This document shows, one piece after another, positions 1-7,882 of a stretch of DNA of 39,023 bases. The notes under the pieces are model-generated. The model saw only the letters and a list, made by a program, of their open reading frames with translations, was not told the origin of the DNA and made no database searches. The stretch is from Acidobacteriaceae bacterium (GTDB lineage Bacteria; Acidobacteriota; Terriglobia; Terriglobales; Acidobacteriaceae). The DNA is taken from contig JASHPM010000527.1 of the NCBI GenBank assembly GCA_030038115.1, forward strand, positions 1 to 39,023, read 5' to 3'. Position numbers and translations under genes: made by a program. The number at the start of each line of letters is the position of its first letter. Position 1 is the first letter of the stretch.

Positions 1-2441
1 GTGCGAGGCGTGAAAATGGGAAAGCCGGAGGGCGGCGGGATCAGCGGCACAAAGGGGCTTTGCAGCGTGGCCGCCCCATTGGGATCGCCGGAGATGAACT
101 GCAGGGTCGAGAACGGCGGCTGCGTGATGGTCTGCTCGGCGAGGGTCGCGGAGTGCCGGTCGTAGTAAACGCCGTAACCGCCGCGCAGCACCAGCACCGG
201 CTTCTGCGTCATTTGCCAGACCAATCCGAGGCGCGGCGAAACGTCGCCGTGCGGCGTCTCATACAAACTCGGAAACGATGTCCGCGTATAACCCAATGGC
301 AGGGTCCCTTTGAAGTCCGACGGCAGCGTGAATCCGCTAAACGTTCCTGCCGCCGGGACCGGGCCCTGGGTCGCAATTTGTTCGTCGAAGTTCGCCAGCA
401 ACCCATTCGTTTCCGTTGGCGCGCCGAAGATTTCATAGCGCACGCCCTCATTCAGGGTCAGGCGCGGCGTCAGCTTCACGTCGTCCTGCTCAAAACCCGC
501 GAAATCCGTATAGCGTTCGTTTCTGCGGAAGTTGCCGCCCCCGGAAATGCTGGTGCCGATATTGCTCAGGCCGAAGGGGCTGCCGTTCTGCGTTGCGCTT
601 TCGCCCAGCAGGAAATCGTCGAAGGTGCCAATCTGCAGCAGGCCATCGACTTCTTCGGGAGCGTTGTCGTCCATCTCATGCCGCTTTACTTCGGCGCCCA
701 GGCGCACATTGTTGCGCCCGCGCGTGAGAGCCACCGTATCCTGCCAGATGAACGAATTCGTTACCTGCCAGAAAGCGGGGGTGCCCGCATCGCCGATCGT
801 GAATCCACCGACTGTCAGCCCGGGAGCATTCAGCGATGCTCCGACTGCCCCGGTCGGCGTGCCTTCGCCAATGGCGGCCGCGGTGAGCGGGTTTTCGATT
901 GTGGTGGTCCCGTCGAAGCGCATGTAGCCAAAGCGCGCAATATTGACCAGGTTCGCATTGAATACGTGGGTGTCCGCCAGCACAAACATCGTGTTGCGGC
1001 TCAGCTCGTTGGTTCCCCATCCGGGCACGTTTGCGGCATTCAGAGAAAATGGCTCGGTGGTGGGTGCGCGCGAATAGAAGAAGCGCCCCGACAGCGTGTT
1101 CTTCCCGGTCAGGTTCTGGTCGATGTTTACGGTGAACTGGTCTTCGCGATAATGCGCGGGGATGGCGTACGTCGACTCCCCGATGGGCAGTTCATCGGTA
1201 GGATCCGGCCCGCTGTTGGGAAGAGTGACCTGGGGGCTGGGCACAGCCAACTGCCCATTCGGCAGCTTCGCGTTCAGGATGGCCAGCGCTACAGGATTGA
1301 TGTTCGAACCGTCGCACGCCACCTGGGTTCCGCCTGCCTGCGTCAGGTAGCCGGTGGCAGGCTGCCCCTGTGCATCGAGATGTCCGGCCGGACAGAACTG
1401 CGCGCCCAGCGTCGCCGCGGATCGATCGGAAGTGAGCAACGGCAGGGTTGGATTCTGTTCGTCGCCGAGGCCATTGACCTCGGTCAGTCCCTGATACGCT
1501 GCGAAGAAGAAGGTCCGGTCGCGGCGAATCGGCCCTCCCACGGCTCCGCCAAACTGGTTCTGCTTCAGGTCGGGCCGTGGCTGCCCGTCCAGGTTGGAGA
1601 AAAAATCATTTGCGTTGAACACATTGTTGCGAAGAAACTCCCAAAGGTTCCCGTGGAAGCGGTTCGTTCCGCTCCTGCTGACCAGATCGACATTGGCGCC
1701 GCTGCCGCGCCCGTAGGCCGCGTCGAAGTTCGCTGTCTGTACACGAAACTCCTCGATGGTGTCGGGCGCGGGGATCGCGGTTCCCACAATGACGCCTTCC
1801 GCAACGGCGGCTGAGTTTTCGGCAATATTGTTGGCATCGATGCCATTGAACTGGATGTTGTTCGCCGTTGGCATCGCCCCATCCGAGGCCACGTTCTGTG
1901 TTCCCGATCCGAGATCGGCGGCGTCCGGCAGGTCCACAACCACGCCCGGCGACAGGCCCAGAATCTGTGTGTAGTTGCGGTTCGAGAGCGGCAGCGTAGT
2001 GATGGCCGCCTGATCGACGGTGCCCCCCAGCGTCGAGCTCTCAAGGTCCGCATCGGCTGTACGCCCCGACACGTGGATGGTCGTGTTGTCGCCTGCGACC
2101 GCCATTACTACGTTGACCGAGCTGGTTTCGCCCGCCATCACCTGCACGGCATGGGTCGTGTTCGCCACGAATCCGGGCGCCGTTGCAGTTACGGTGTAAA
2201 GCCCGGGCTCGAGCAGCGGAACGTGGAACACACCCTCCGAGGTCGTCGTCACGGAACGCGATACATGGGTTGCTTCGTTTTCGGCCAGCACTTCCGCGTG
2301 CGCCATGGGATGGTGGGCCGGATCCTCGATGCCGCCGGAGATCGCTCCCGTTCCCGGTGTCTGAGCAAGCGCGGCGCCAGCCAGCAGTGAAAGCGTGAAT
2401 GCGACAGCGATCGGCGTGGGTCTGATGCAAGCGGTCTTCAT
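1..2441 (-). CDS. TonB-dependent receptor with carboxypeptidase-regulatory-like domain (partial)
   Basis: Outer-membrane receptor that would take up a large substrate using TonB energy. The frame is open from the ATG at 2441 to the window edge (about 813 residues), so the C-terminal part of the barrel is missing. It starts with a signal peptide of about 27 residues ending ALA-QT. A beta-sandwich carboxypeptidase-regulatory-like domain follows at about 30-115 (TPGTGAISGGIEDPAHHPMA, later EPGLYTVTATAPGF). A plug-like region comes next, including LPLSNRNYTQILGLSPGVV and VQTANFDAAYGRGSGANVD, and then aromatic beta-strand-rich sequence. This architecture is typical of the expanded acidobacterial receptor family. 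The substrate cannot be read from sequence, and no partner lipoprotein is visible in the window. The start is supported by the signal peptide directly after the ATG and a weak GAGAG upstream. Long plus-strand open frames here are shadows. Confidence 0.9.
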   Translation of the reverse strand, partial: MKTACIRPTPIAVAFTLSLLAGAALAQTPGTGAISGGIEDPAHHPMAHAEVLAENEATHVSRSVTTTSEGVFHVPLLEPGLYTVTATAPGFVANTTHAVQVMAGETSSVNVVMAVAGDNTTIHVSGRTADADLESSTLGGTVDQAAITTLPLSNRNYTQILGLSPGVVVDLPDAADLGSGTQNVASDGAMPTANNIQFNGIDANNIAENSAAVAEGVIVGTAIPAPDTIEEFRVQTANFDAAYGRGSGANVDLVSRSGTNRFHGNLWEFLRNNVFNANDFFSNLDGQPRPDLKQNQFGGAVGGPIRRDRTFFFAAYQGLTEVNGLGDEQNPTLPLLTSDRSAATLGAQFCPAGHLDAQGQPATGYLTQAGGTQVACDGSNINPVALAILNAKLPNGQLAVPSPQVTLPNSGPDPTDELPIGESTYAIPAHYREDQFTVNIDQNLTGKNTLSGRFFYSRAPTTEPFSLNAANVPGWGTNELSRNTMFVLADTHVFNANLVNIARFGYMRFDGTTTIENPLTAAAIGEGTPTGAVGASLNAPGLTVGGFTIGDAGTPAFWQVTNSFIWQDTVALTRGRNNVRLGAEVKRHEMDDNAPEEVDGLLQIGTFDDFLLGESATQNGSPFGLSNIGTSISGGGNFRRNERYTDFAGFEQDDVKLTPRLTLNEGVRYEIFGAPTETNGLLANFDEQIATQGPVPAAGTFSGFTLPSDFKGTLPLGYTRTSFPSLYETPHGDVSPRLGLVWQMTQKPVLVLRGGYGVYYDRHSATLAEQTITQPPFSTLQFISGDPNGAATLQSPFVPLIPPPSGFPIFTPR

Positions 2442-2790
2442 GCAGATGTCTCTCAAGGTCTTTCTCGCGGCACCATGCGTGCCTTGAGGCCGAGTATGAG
2501 GAGGTCAACTGCAGCACTTGTTAGCCATTTGTCACTCTTTTGTAGGGATGTATGCGGAGCCCTGCGTATCACCGGTAAGGAAGGGTGCACGGCGCCTGTG
2601 TGCCAGCCGGAAGTTACACGGCCTCGACATTTCCATGACAACGCGTGCCGACGACACACCTATCCTGACGGACCCGGCCGTTCTTCCCGGTTCAATGGCG
2701 ATCTTTTTGCCGCAATCAGATGGCGTTTTGGGCCGGTCAGCCTCGTTCCGAAGTTCCGCAGAGGGCGCAGCGTTCTTTTCCCCAAAGCAA

Positions 2791-2823
2791 TGACAAACAA
2801 GTGACAAGCCAGTGACAAAGTCT
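2791..2823. repeat. Three TGACAA direct repeats at 11-bp spacing
   Basis: TGACAA occurs at 2791, 2802 and 2813, exactly 11 bp apart, so each copy lies on nearly the same face of the helix. On the receptor-coding strand they read TTGTCA. The units are otherwise degenerate (acaag, gccag, agtct), so only the hexamer is kept. This arrangement suits cooperative binding of a regulator upstream of the receptor at 2441. The regulator is unknown. Confidence 0.55.
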
Positions 2824-2835
2824 CCCTGGAGACTT
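2818..2835. promoter_or_regulatory. 18-bp dyad AAGTCTCC-CT-GGAGACTT
   Basis: Perfect 8-bp arms (2818-2825 and 2828-2835) surround a 2-bp centre. It abuts the third TGACAA repeat. The tight spacing makes it a better candidate for a dimeric DNA-binding site than for an RNA hairpin. It lies about 380 bp upstream of the receptor start. Confidence 0.4.
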
Positions 2836-2931
2836 CTTTATCCTCCAAGGGCACTCAAATCTAAACCCTCCCCCGGATCTACTCCTCGCCTTACCGTCAT
2901 ATTTACGGGCCAATGAGCGCTTTTTGGTCTG

Positions 2932-2969
2932 CCGGATGCCTGCGTGAACGTGCCACGATGGGCATCCGG
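2932..2969. terminator. Stem-loop downstream of the 2999-3931 gene
   Basis: CCGGATGCC (2932-2940) pairs perfectly with GGCATCCGG (2961-2969) around a 20-nt loop. It lies 30 nt beyond the stop codon of the minus-strand gene ending at 2999, where a terminator would be expected. There is no T-run on the minus-strand side of the stem, so it is not a canonical factor-independent terminator. It may only stabilise the transcript end. Confidence 0.3.
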
Positions 2970-2998
2970 GTCTTTCCTTCGCTTGTGGGCAAGTGCGA

Positions 2999-3931
2999 TC
3001 ACATATTGGTGTGACCGGCGCGCATTTCCTCGTTGAAAGTGGGGCGGGTGACGGCAAGAGCGGCCTGGAGCTTCGCGTGGTAATCTCCGGCGCGTTCGAG
3101 CAGAGCGGGCGCGGACGAGGCGTATTCCCCATTCAGGGCGAGTAGCCCCTGGCCGGCAAGATCGGCGGCCATCCGGGAGAGCTCGCTTGCGGTGGTGTTC
3201 AGGTACTGCGCGTCGCGCGGGTCGGCGATCCAGACTGGCTGGTTGCCGCCGAGGACGCCGGAGAGCCAGTAAACCTTGAGGGCGAGAAAATCCATGCGGG
3301 CGCGGTCGTCCGTGTCGGTGAAGAAGAACTTCTTTTGCCAGCGGCTGTAATAGCGCGTGGTGACGGGGACGGGCTGGCGGTTGCCGCTTTTGAGCAATTC
3401 AAGCTGGCCACGGTCGAGGGTCTTGCGGACGGCATTGTAGATGAAGGTTTCCGCGTAGGGCTGTTCGGGTGCGGGGACGATTTCCGCGAAGGTGACGGTC
3501 ATGCTGGCGGAAACGAGGGCGTGGAGCGGCGATTGGGTTCCGTCCTCGAGATGCAGGGTACCGTGGACGATGTAGGTGTCGGCGCCGGAAGTGGAGCGAT
3601 GAAAAGGCCAGCCGAAGTGGCTGAAGCTGACCGGAAGGCCGGCGAGGGTGACGTAGGCGTCGGGGCGCGGGTTGCGCAAACGGCCGGCGGCCTCGCGCAG
3701 GTGGGTGGTCATTTCCGGCAGCAGATTGGGCTTGTTGAAATCGAAGGCCTCGCTGAGCTCAAGCAGGAGGGTACGTTCCGCGGGAGCATCGGGCGCAGCG
3801 GCGAGGCGAAAGCGCGTGGTGGGATGGCCATTGACGTCGGATCCTGCGTCGACGGAGAGAATGGCGAGGCCCGCCTGCTGAGCGGCGGTGTGGAGATTGG
3901 CAGTGAGGGTCGATGCGAGGTGCGCGGTCAT
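2999..3931 (-). CDS. Conserved-looking hypothetical protein, 310 aa
   Basis: The family was not recognised. The protein has no signal peptide or membrane segment, so it is probably cytosolic. The N-terminal half has alternating strand-like segments (TTRFRLAAAP, RTLLLELSEAF, DAYVTLAGLPVSFSHFGWPF, TYIVHGTLHLEDG). A helical C-terminal half contains an aromatic, charged stretch (TRYYSRWQKKFFFTDTDDR, about residues 200-220) and ends with KVYWLSGVLGG and QPVWIADPRDAQYLN. The ATG at 3931 is used because it opens the frame, but no clear Shine-Dalgarno sequence precedes it. The gene stands alone and is divergent from the 4186 cassette. Codon use resembles its neighbours. Confidence 0.75.
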   Translation of the reverse strand: MTAHLASTLTANLHTAAQQAGLAILSVDAGSDVNGHPTTRFRLAAAPDAPAERTLLLELSEAFDFNKPNLLPEMTTHLREAAGRLRNPRPDAYVTLAGLPVSFSHFGWPFHRSTSGADTYIVHGTLHLEDGTQSPLHALVSASMTVTFAEIVPAPEQPYAETFIYNAVRKTLDRGQLELLKSGNRQPVPVTTRYYSRWQKKFFFTDTDDRARMDFLALKVYWLSGVLGGNQPVWIADPRDAQYLNTTASELSRMAADLAGQGLLALNGEYASSAPALLERAGDYHAKLQAALAVTRPTFNEEMRAGHTNM

Positions 3932-3942
3932 GTAAAGTTGGT

Positions 3943-3954
3943 ATCAGGCCTGAT
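3943..3954. promoter_or_regulatory. Perfect 12-bp palindrome ATCAGGCCTGAT
   Basis: A perfect 12-bp palindrome lies 12 bp upstream of the ATG of the minus-strand gene at 3931, in the 254-bp divergent spacer before the cassette at 4186. Its position close to a start codon fits an operator. The factor is unknown, and chance occurrence cannot be excluded. Confidence 0.35.
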
Positions 3955-4017
3955 TGTAGCGGCTGAGCGGCGGCAAGCGAAACCGGTTGTCTCCCAGCTT
4001 ACGGAGCAGGCACGAGT

Positions 4018-4054
4018 TACGGGATATGCCACGAGAGTGGTAGCTCATCCCGTA
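4018..4054 (+). other. Two-tier stem-loop in the leader of the 4186 cassette
   Basis: TACGGGAT (4018-4025) pairs perfectly with ATCCCGTA (4047-4054). Inside it, TGCCAC (4027-4032) pairs with GTGGTA (4037-4042) around a GAGA tetraloop of the GNRA type, with one G-U pair. The stems are separated by a small asymmetric internal loop (A4026 against 4043-4046). As RNA it would be a compact 37-nt hairpin about 130 nt before the GTG at 4186. It may be a 5'-UTR control or stability element. It matches no riboswitch class I know. Confidence 0.4.
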
Positions 4055-4185
4055 TCAAGGCTTATATCATTTTCAGATTGGCGGTGTTTGGGGTGTATGC
4101 CTCGACGGGCTCAACCGCAACTTTTTGGGCAGCCAGCCGTCTACGTAAGATTAGGCACATTTGTGACAAGGGAGGCAGGGTTTCT

Positions 4186-4440
4186 GTGCAAATTGTTCGC
4201 CGCACCGCCCTCGTGGCACTCGCATCGGTCGAATTGGTGGTACTGCTGGCGGCATTAGCCAAACCCGCATATGGCTATGTGGATCCAGGATCGGGTCTGC
4301 TGGCCATACAGGTGGGAGGGTCGATGTTGGCCGGAGGGTTGTTCATCCTGCGCTCCAAAATCCGGCGTCTGTTCCGCATGTCTTCGCCCGAAGAACGAAT
4401 CGAAGCAGAAGAAGCCACCCAACCCGAACCGGGTAAGTAA
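4186..4440 (+). CDS. Small membrane protein with YVDPGSG motif, 84 aa
   Basis: The GTG at 4186 is chosen because GGAGG (4171-4175) lies 10 nt upstream and the product then begins with a signal-like helix (QIVRRTALVALASVELVVLL). An ATG at 4078 would add 36 unlikely residues with no ribosome site. After the first helix comes YGYVDPGSGLLAIQVGG, then a second hydrophobic segment (MLAGGLFILR) and a charged tail (RIEAEEATQPEPGK). Small proteins with a YVDPGSG signature are found beside polysaccharide and envelope genes; their biochemical role is unknown to me. The TAA stop overlaps the ATG of the next gene by one base (TAATG), which indicates translational coupling with the methyltransferase. Confidence 0.8.
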   Translation: MQIVRRTALVALASVELVVLLAALAKPAYGYVDPGSGLLAIQVGGSMLAGGLFILRSKIRRLFRMSSPEERIEAEEATQPEPGK

Positions 4441-5828
4441 TGGCAACAGCCGAGCTCGCGCGCGAAACCTTTCGCGATCCCGCCGGTTCTGTCCGCATCG
4501 AGGGGGACCGGGTTCTGCGCGAGGTTCATCCTGAGCACGCTCGAGCAGCGCTCAAATTCCTGCAGTCGCAGACAGCGCAGGAGTGGGTAGCGCAGGGGCG
4601 GCTCATTGAAACCCACTTCATCACCAGGGAAAACGGCGAGTTGACGCTCGAACACCCGCGCGTGTTCTTCCCTTCCTATCCGTGGGAGTGGACGCCGAGC
4701 GCGTGGATCGCGGCTGCGGATCTGACCCTCGATTTGTGTGAGGGCCTGCTGGAGCAGGGGCTGATCCTGAAAGATGCGACGCCGCTGAATGTGCTGTTCC
4801 GCGGAGCGCGGCCGGTTTTTGTCGACGTGCTGTCGGTGGAGGAGCGCGATCCGGCCAGCCCGTTGTGGCTGGCATACGCACAGTTTGTGCGTACCTTCAT
4901 GCTGCCACTGCTGGCTTATCAACACCTGGGATGGCCGCTGGCCACTTCGATGCAGAGGCGTGACGGGTACGAGCCAGCCGACCTTGCTCCGTATCTGAGC
5001 CGCTGGCAGCGCTGGCGGGAGCCGTTTCGGTCGCTGGTTACGCTGCCGCTGATGCTGGAGAAAAGCGGCGGAACGAGCGCACAGAATACGAAGGCGCGAC
5101 AGAGCCCGGAAGCGGCGCTGTCGGTCCTGCGGCGCAACCTTGGTGCACTGCGGCAACATTTGCGGCAGATTGAGCGGCGCATGGGACTGGACAAGCGCGC
5201 GTCGCGCTGGAGCGGCTATGCCCATTCAGCCGATCATTACAGCGCCGACGATCAGAAGCTGAAACGCCAGTTTGTGCGGGATGCTCTGGCCGCCGCGCAT
5301 CCAAAGCACGTTCTCGATCTGGGAGCTAACATCGGGATATATTCGCGGATCGCGGCGGAGTGCGGCGCGATGGTGGTGGCCTGGGATACGGATTTGCAGG
5401 CGACGGAACAGAACTGGCGCGAAGGGCAGCGGCTGAATCTGGACATTGCGCCGCTGATCGCGAATCCGGCGCGGCCCACACCCGCGGCCGGCTGGCGCAA
5501 CGCGGAAAACCTGGCACTGCTGGACCGGACGCGGGGACGGTTCGACTGCGTGATGATGCTGGGGCTGATTCATCACCTGCTGCTGTCGGAACAGATTCCG
5601 CTGGAGGAAATTGCCGCGCTGCTGCGCGAGATGACCACGAGCTGGGCGATTGTGGAGTGGGTGCCGGCAACGGATCCGCGGTTTGTGGATTTGCTGCGTG
5701 GCCGCGAGGATCTGTACGGACATCTGGACGAAGCGGGCTTTACGCGGGCCGCGGAAACCCACTTCACGGTGGTGCTGCGCGAAGCGCTGCCGAATGCCCG
5801 TATCCTGTTCCTGCTGCAGGCAAGGTAA
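4440..5828 (+). CDS. Two-domain SAM methyltransferase with kinase-like N-terminal segment (NoeA-like)
   Basis: The C-terminal domain (about residues 270-462) is a class I SAM-dependent methyltransferase: motif I VLDLGANIGIYS near 289, acidic AWDTDL after strand 2, and MLGLIHHLLL near motif IV. The N-terminal 260 residues are not a methyltransferase. Around 107-125 they read LILKDATPLNVLFRGARPVF followed by VDVLSVEERDP, which resembles the D-x-x-P-x-N catalytic loop and following metal Asp of kinase/aminoglycoside-phosphotransferase folds. No ATP-anchoring Lys is obvious. The overall layout resembles proteins annotated as nodulation-protein NoeA-like. It is coupled to the small protein upstream and lies 11 nt before the hydrolase downstream. 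The acceptor is probably a glycan or glycolipid, which is inference from context. Confidence 0.85.
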   Translation: MATAELARETFRDPAGSVRIEGDRVLREVHPEHARAALKFLQSQTAQEWVAQGRLIETHFITRENGELTLEHPRVFFPSYPWEWTPSAWIAAADLTLDLCEGLLEQGLILKDATPLNVLFRGARPVFVDVLSVEERDPASPLWLAYAQFVRTFMLPLLAYQHLGWPLATSMQRRDGYEPADLAPYLSRWQRWREPFRSLVTLPLMLEKSGGTSAQNTKARQSPEAALSVLRRNLGALRQHLRQIERRMGLDKRASRWSGYAHSADHYSADDQKLKRQFVRDALAAAHPKHVLDLGANIGIYSRIAAECGAMVVAWDTDLQATEQNWREGQRLNLDIAPLIANPARPTPAAGWRNAENLALLDRTRGRFDCVMMLGLIHHLLLSEQIPLEEIAALLREMTTSWAIVEWVPATDPRFVDLLRGREDLYGHLDEAGFTRAAETHFTVVLREALPNARILFLLQAR

Positions 5829-5839
5829 CGGCGGAGCGG

Positions 5840-7435
5840 GTGCAGGCAAATCCGAGACATGCAGGCCGGAGTTCGTGGGCGCGCTGCTCCATCGAGGGCG
5901 CCGGCGCGGCGCTGCTGCTGGCGCCGGGCCTGATCTGGACCGAGCTCTCCCAAACGCACATCGATCAATATCACCGGCTGTTGCCGATGACCACGGTGGC
6001 GCGGGCGCTGGCCATCGATGTGGCGCTGCTGTGGCTGACGGCGACGCTGGCCGTGCGAGTGCTGGAGGCTGCGACCGGGCAGCTGGGTGGGCCGTTGCCG
6101 TCGGAGCGCCGGTATCCCGGGGTTCTTTTCTGGGCGTTGTGGTTCGGGCTGCTGGCAGCGCGCTCGGTTTCAGGGTTGATCGTCTCGCAGGTGCTGTGGT
6201 GGCAGCAGATCACGACGGGCAGAGCCTTCCTGCTGATCGCGGGAGTGCTGGTTGTTGTCTGGCTGGCATCGCCGCGATCGTACGGCACGACGGTGAGTGC
6301 GCTGCGCATGGGCGTTCTGCTGGTGGGCTTCTGCATGCTTTGGGCGCTGCCCACCCTGGTGGCGGCGGGATTTGTGCATCAGCCCTGGGATCGGGTGGAG
6401 TTTCGCAAGCCGGTGCCGGTCGCGACCGCTCCGCACCGGCGGATCGTATGGCTGCTCTTCGACGAGATGTCCTACGACCAGGTTTTTGTTCATCGCTGGC
6501 CGGGACTGCAACTGCCCAATCTGGATCGCCTGCGCGAGCAGAGCGTGACTCTGTCCGAGGTGCGGCCGGATGGGTATTTCACCGAGGACGTGATCCCTTC
6601 GCTGCTCCTCGGCAAGCCGATCGATGAGGTGCGCGGAACGTGGTCGGGGTGGATGCTGTACCGCTCCGGCAAACATGCTCCATGGCAACGGTTCGACGGC
6701 GGCCAGACATTGTTTGCGGATGCGGAACGGGAGGGATGGACGAGAGGCGCCATGGGCGCCTACAACCCGTACTGCCGAATACTGCAGGACCAGCTCGATT
6801 TCTGCTGGATGGATCTGCCGCCGCTGCCCGATCATTTCTCGCGGGACAAAGGCACACTGGAAAACGTCGTCGCGCCGTTAGCGGCGAACTGGAAAAGGGT
6901 GTTTCAGCCCGGAGCTGCGCGCAATGCGTCGACGGGGCCTTCGCCGCTCGAGGAGCTGGGCGCGGTGCGTGAGGGCGACGCGTTGATCGGGGACGCAGCG
7001 ATCGACCTGTGCTTCGTCCATCTGCCGTTGCCGCATCCGCCCGGACATTACAACCGCGCGACGGGACGGATTGTCGAGGGCGGCAGCTACATCGATAATC
7101 TTGCGCTCTCGGACAGGATTCTGGGCCGGATGCTGGCGGATATTACCGCGAGCGGCGCGGCCGAGCGGACGACGGTGATCCTGTCTTCAGACCACAGCTG
7201 GCGCGTGGGCCTTTGGCGCCACAGTTTTGGATGGACCCGGGAAGATGAGCTGGCGTCGGGGCACGGACATTTCGATCCGCGGCCGATGTTGATGATGCGC
7301 TTTCCGGGAGAAACGGCGCCGCTGGAGATCGGGACGCCGGTTCCGCTGCTGGGAACGCACAACCTGATCGAGCAGATGCTGGCGGGGGGGATCGTCGATC
7401 CGCAACAACTGGAGGCCTGGGCGGCGAAGCAGTAG
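5840..7435 (+). CDS. Membrane-anchored alkaline-phosphatase/sulfatase-superfamily hydrolase
   Basis: About five transmembrane helices (residues 1-185, e.g. FWALWFGLLAARSVSGLIVS and AFLLIAGVLVVVWLA) precede an alkaline-phosphatase-fold domain. Metal-binding features are RIVWLLFDEMSYD (Asp near 208), SSDHSW near 450, and HGHFDPRPMLMM. The nucleophile position reads DGYFTEDVIPSLLLGK, with Thr rather than the Cys-x-Pro-x-Arg of formylglycine sulfatases. A phosphatase or phosphoglycerol/phosphoethanolamine transferase-like chemistry therefore seems more likely than sulfate ester hydrolysis. The active domain would probably face the periplasm. The start is uncertain: GTG 5840 is the first start after the methyltransferase stop that keeps helix 1, and only a GGAG-like sequence precedes it. 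Its TAG at 7433-7435 directly abuts the stop of the convergent gene. Confidence 0.8.
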   Translation: MQANPRHAGRSSWARCSIEGAGAALLLAPGLIWTELSQTHIDQYHRLLPMTTVARALAIDVALLWLTATLAVRVLEAATGQLGGPLPSERRYPGVLFWALWFGLLAARSVSGLIVSQVLWWQQITTGRAFLLIAGVLVVVWLASPRSYGTTVSALRMGVLLVGFCMLWALPTLVAAGFVHQPWDRVEFRKPVPVATAPHRRIVWLLFDEMSYDQVFVHRWPGLQLPNLDRLREQSVTLSEVRPDGYFTEDVIPSLLLGKPIDEVRGTWSGWMLYRSGKHAPWQRFDGGQTLFADAEREGWTRGAMGAYNPYCRILQDQLDFCWMDLPPLPDHFSRDKGTLENVVAPLAANWKRVFQPGAARNASTGPSPLEELGAVREGDALIGDAAIDLCFVHLPLPHPPGHYNRATGRIVEGGSYIDNLALSDRILGRMLADITASGAAERTTVILSSDHSWRVGLWRHSFGWTREDELASGHGHFDPRPMLMMRFPGETAPLEIGTPVPLLGTHNLIEQMLAGGIVDPQQLEAWAAKQ

Positions 7436-7864
7436 TTAAGAGGGTCGTTCGAAGTACGCTCTCACGTCGGGGCGCAGGAGAAGAAAGAGGAAAACTCCGG
7501 CAATCAGGACGCCCGATCCGCCGCGGAGCCAATCGCGAAGGATGAGCAGGGTGAACAGGTCGCCGATTCCATTGACGGTGAAAGTTGCCAGAGCCAGGAG
7601 CCAGGCCCAGCGACGGCGTCGCAGCAGGCCGATGGCTGTGGTTGCCGCAACGAGGGCGACGATGAGCAGGAGAGCTCCGAAGGGTTTTGCGTGTGCGGAG
7701 AAGATGACGTGAGCGCGGGGATTGAGGTTCCAGACAGGATCAGGGAGCGTTCCGGACATCAACAGCGATGATCCGATCAGGAGGGCGAGGGCGGTCGCCA
7801 ACCAGGAGAACGCTGCGACGACCGAGACGATTGCGGGTCTGCCTGATTGGGAATTCGTTGCCAC
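7436..7864 (-). CDS. Four-helix membrane protein of unknown function, 142 aa
   Basis: Four hydrophobic segments are visible: VSVVAAFSWLATALALLIGS, FGALLLIVALVAATTAIGLL, WAWLLALATFTVNGIGDLFT and SGVLIAGVFLFLLL. They are linked by short basic loops (LLRRRRW) and end with RPDVRAYFERPS. Small inner-membrane protein; family not recognised. The GTG start at 7864 is preceded by GGGAG about 10 nt upstream and lies 18 nt after the esterase stop, so it is probably co-transcribed with it. Its stop codon touches that of the plus-strand hydrolase with no gap. Confidence 0.75.
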   Translation of the reverse strand: MATNSQSGRPAIVSVVAAFSWLATALALLIGSSLLMSGTLPDPVWNLNPRAHVIFSAHAKPFGALLLIVALVAATTAIGLLRRRRWAWLLALATFTVNGIGDLFTLLILRDWLRGGSGVLIAGVFLFLLLRPDVRAYFERPS

Positions 7865-7882
7865 TCGCGTTTCGCTCCCGGG

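Larger units (their letters stand above)
2442..2998. other. Gene-free region upstream of the TonB receptor
   Basis: These 557 bp hold no convincing gene. Open frames exist in several phases but none has a ribosome-binding site or recognisable protein. The region is less GC-rich around 2770-2900 than the flanking genes. It carries three phased TGACAA repeats (2791-2823), an 18-bp dyad (2818-2835), a 9-bp stem (2932-2969), and two more TGACAA hexamers (2636-2641 on the plus strand, 2529-2534 inverted). It is the upstream region of the receptor, so these are most simply regulatory sites or a long 5' leader. No good sigma-70 promoter could be fixed. Confidence 0.6.

Noticed and set aside
60-1814. 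Long plus-strand open frame of 584 codons
   Set aside because: It is antisense to the TonB receptor, whose minus-strand frame gives clear family sequence; the plus frame is Arg/Gly-rich and resembles nothing. It is a GC-rich shadow.
3932-4185. Known riboswitch, such as a c-di-GMP class
   Set aside because: The leader can fold, but no conserved riboswitch core (for example the GEMM elements) could be matched.
5360-5839. N-terminal extension of the AlkP-fold hydrolase
   Set aside because: The frame stays open through the methyltransferase gene, but the translated segment is out-of-phase methyltransferase DNA.
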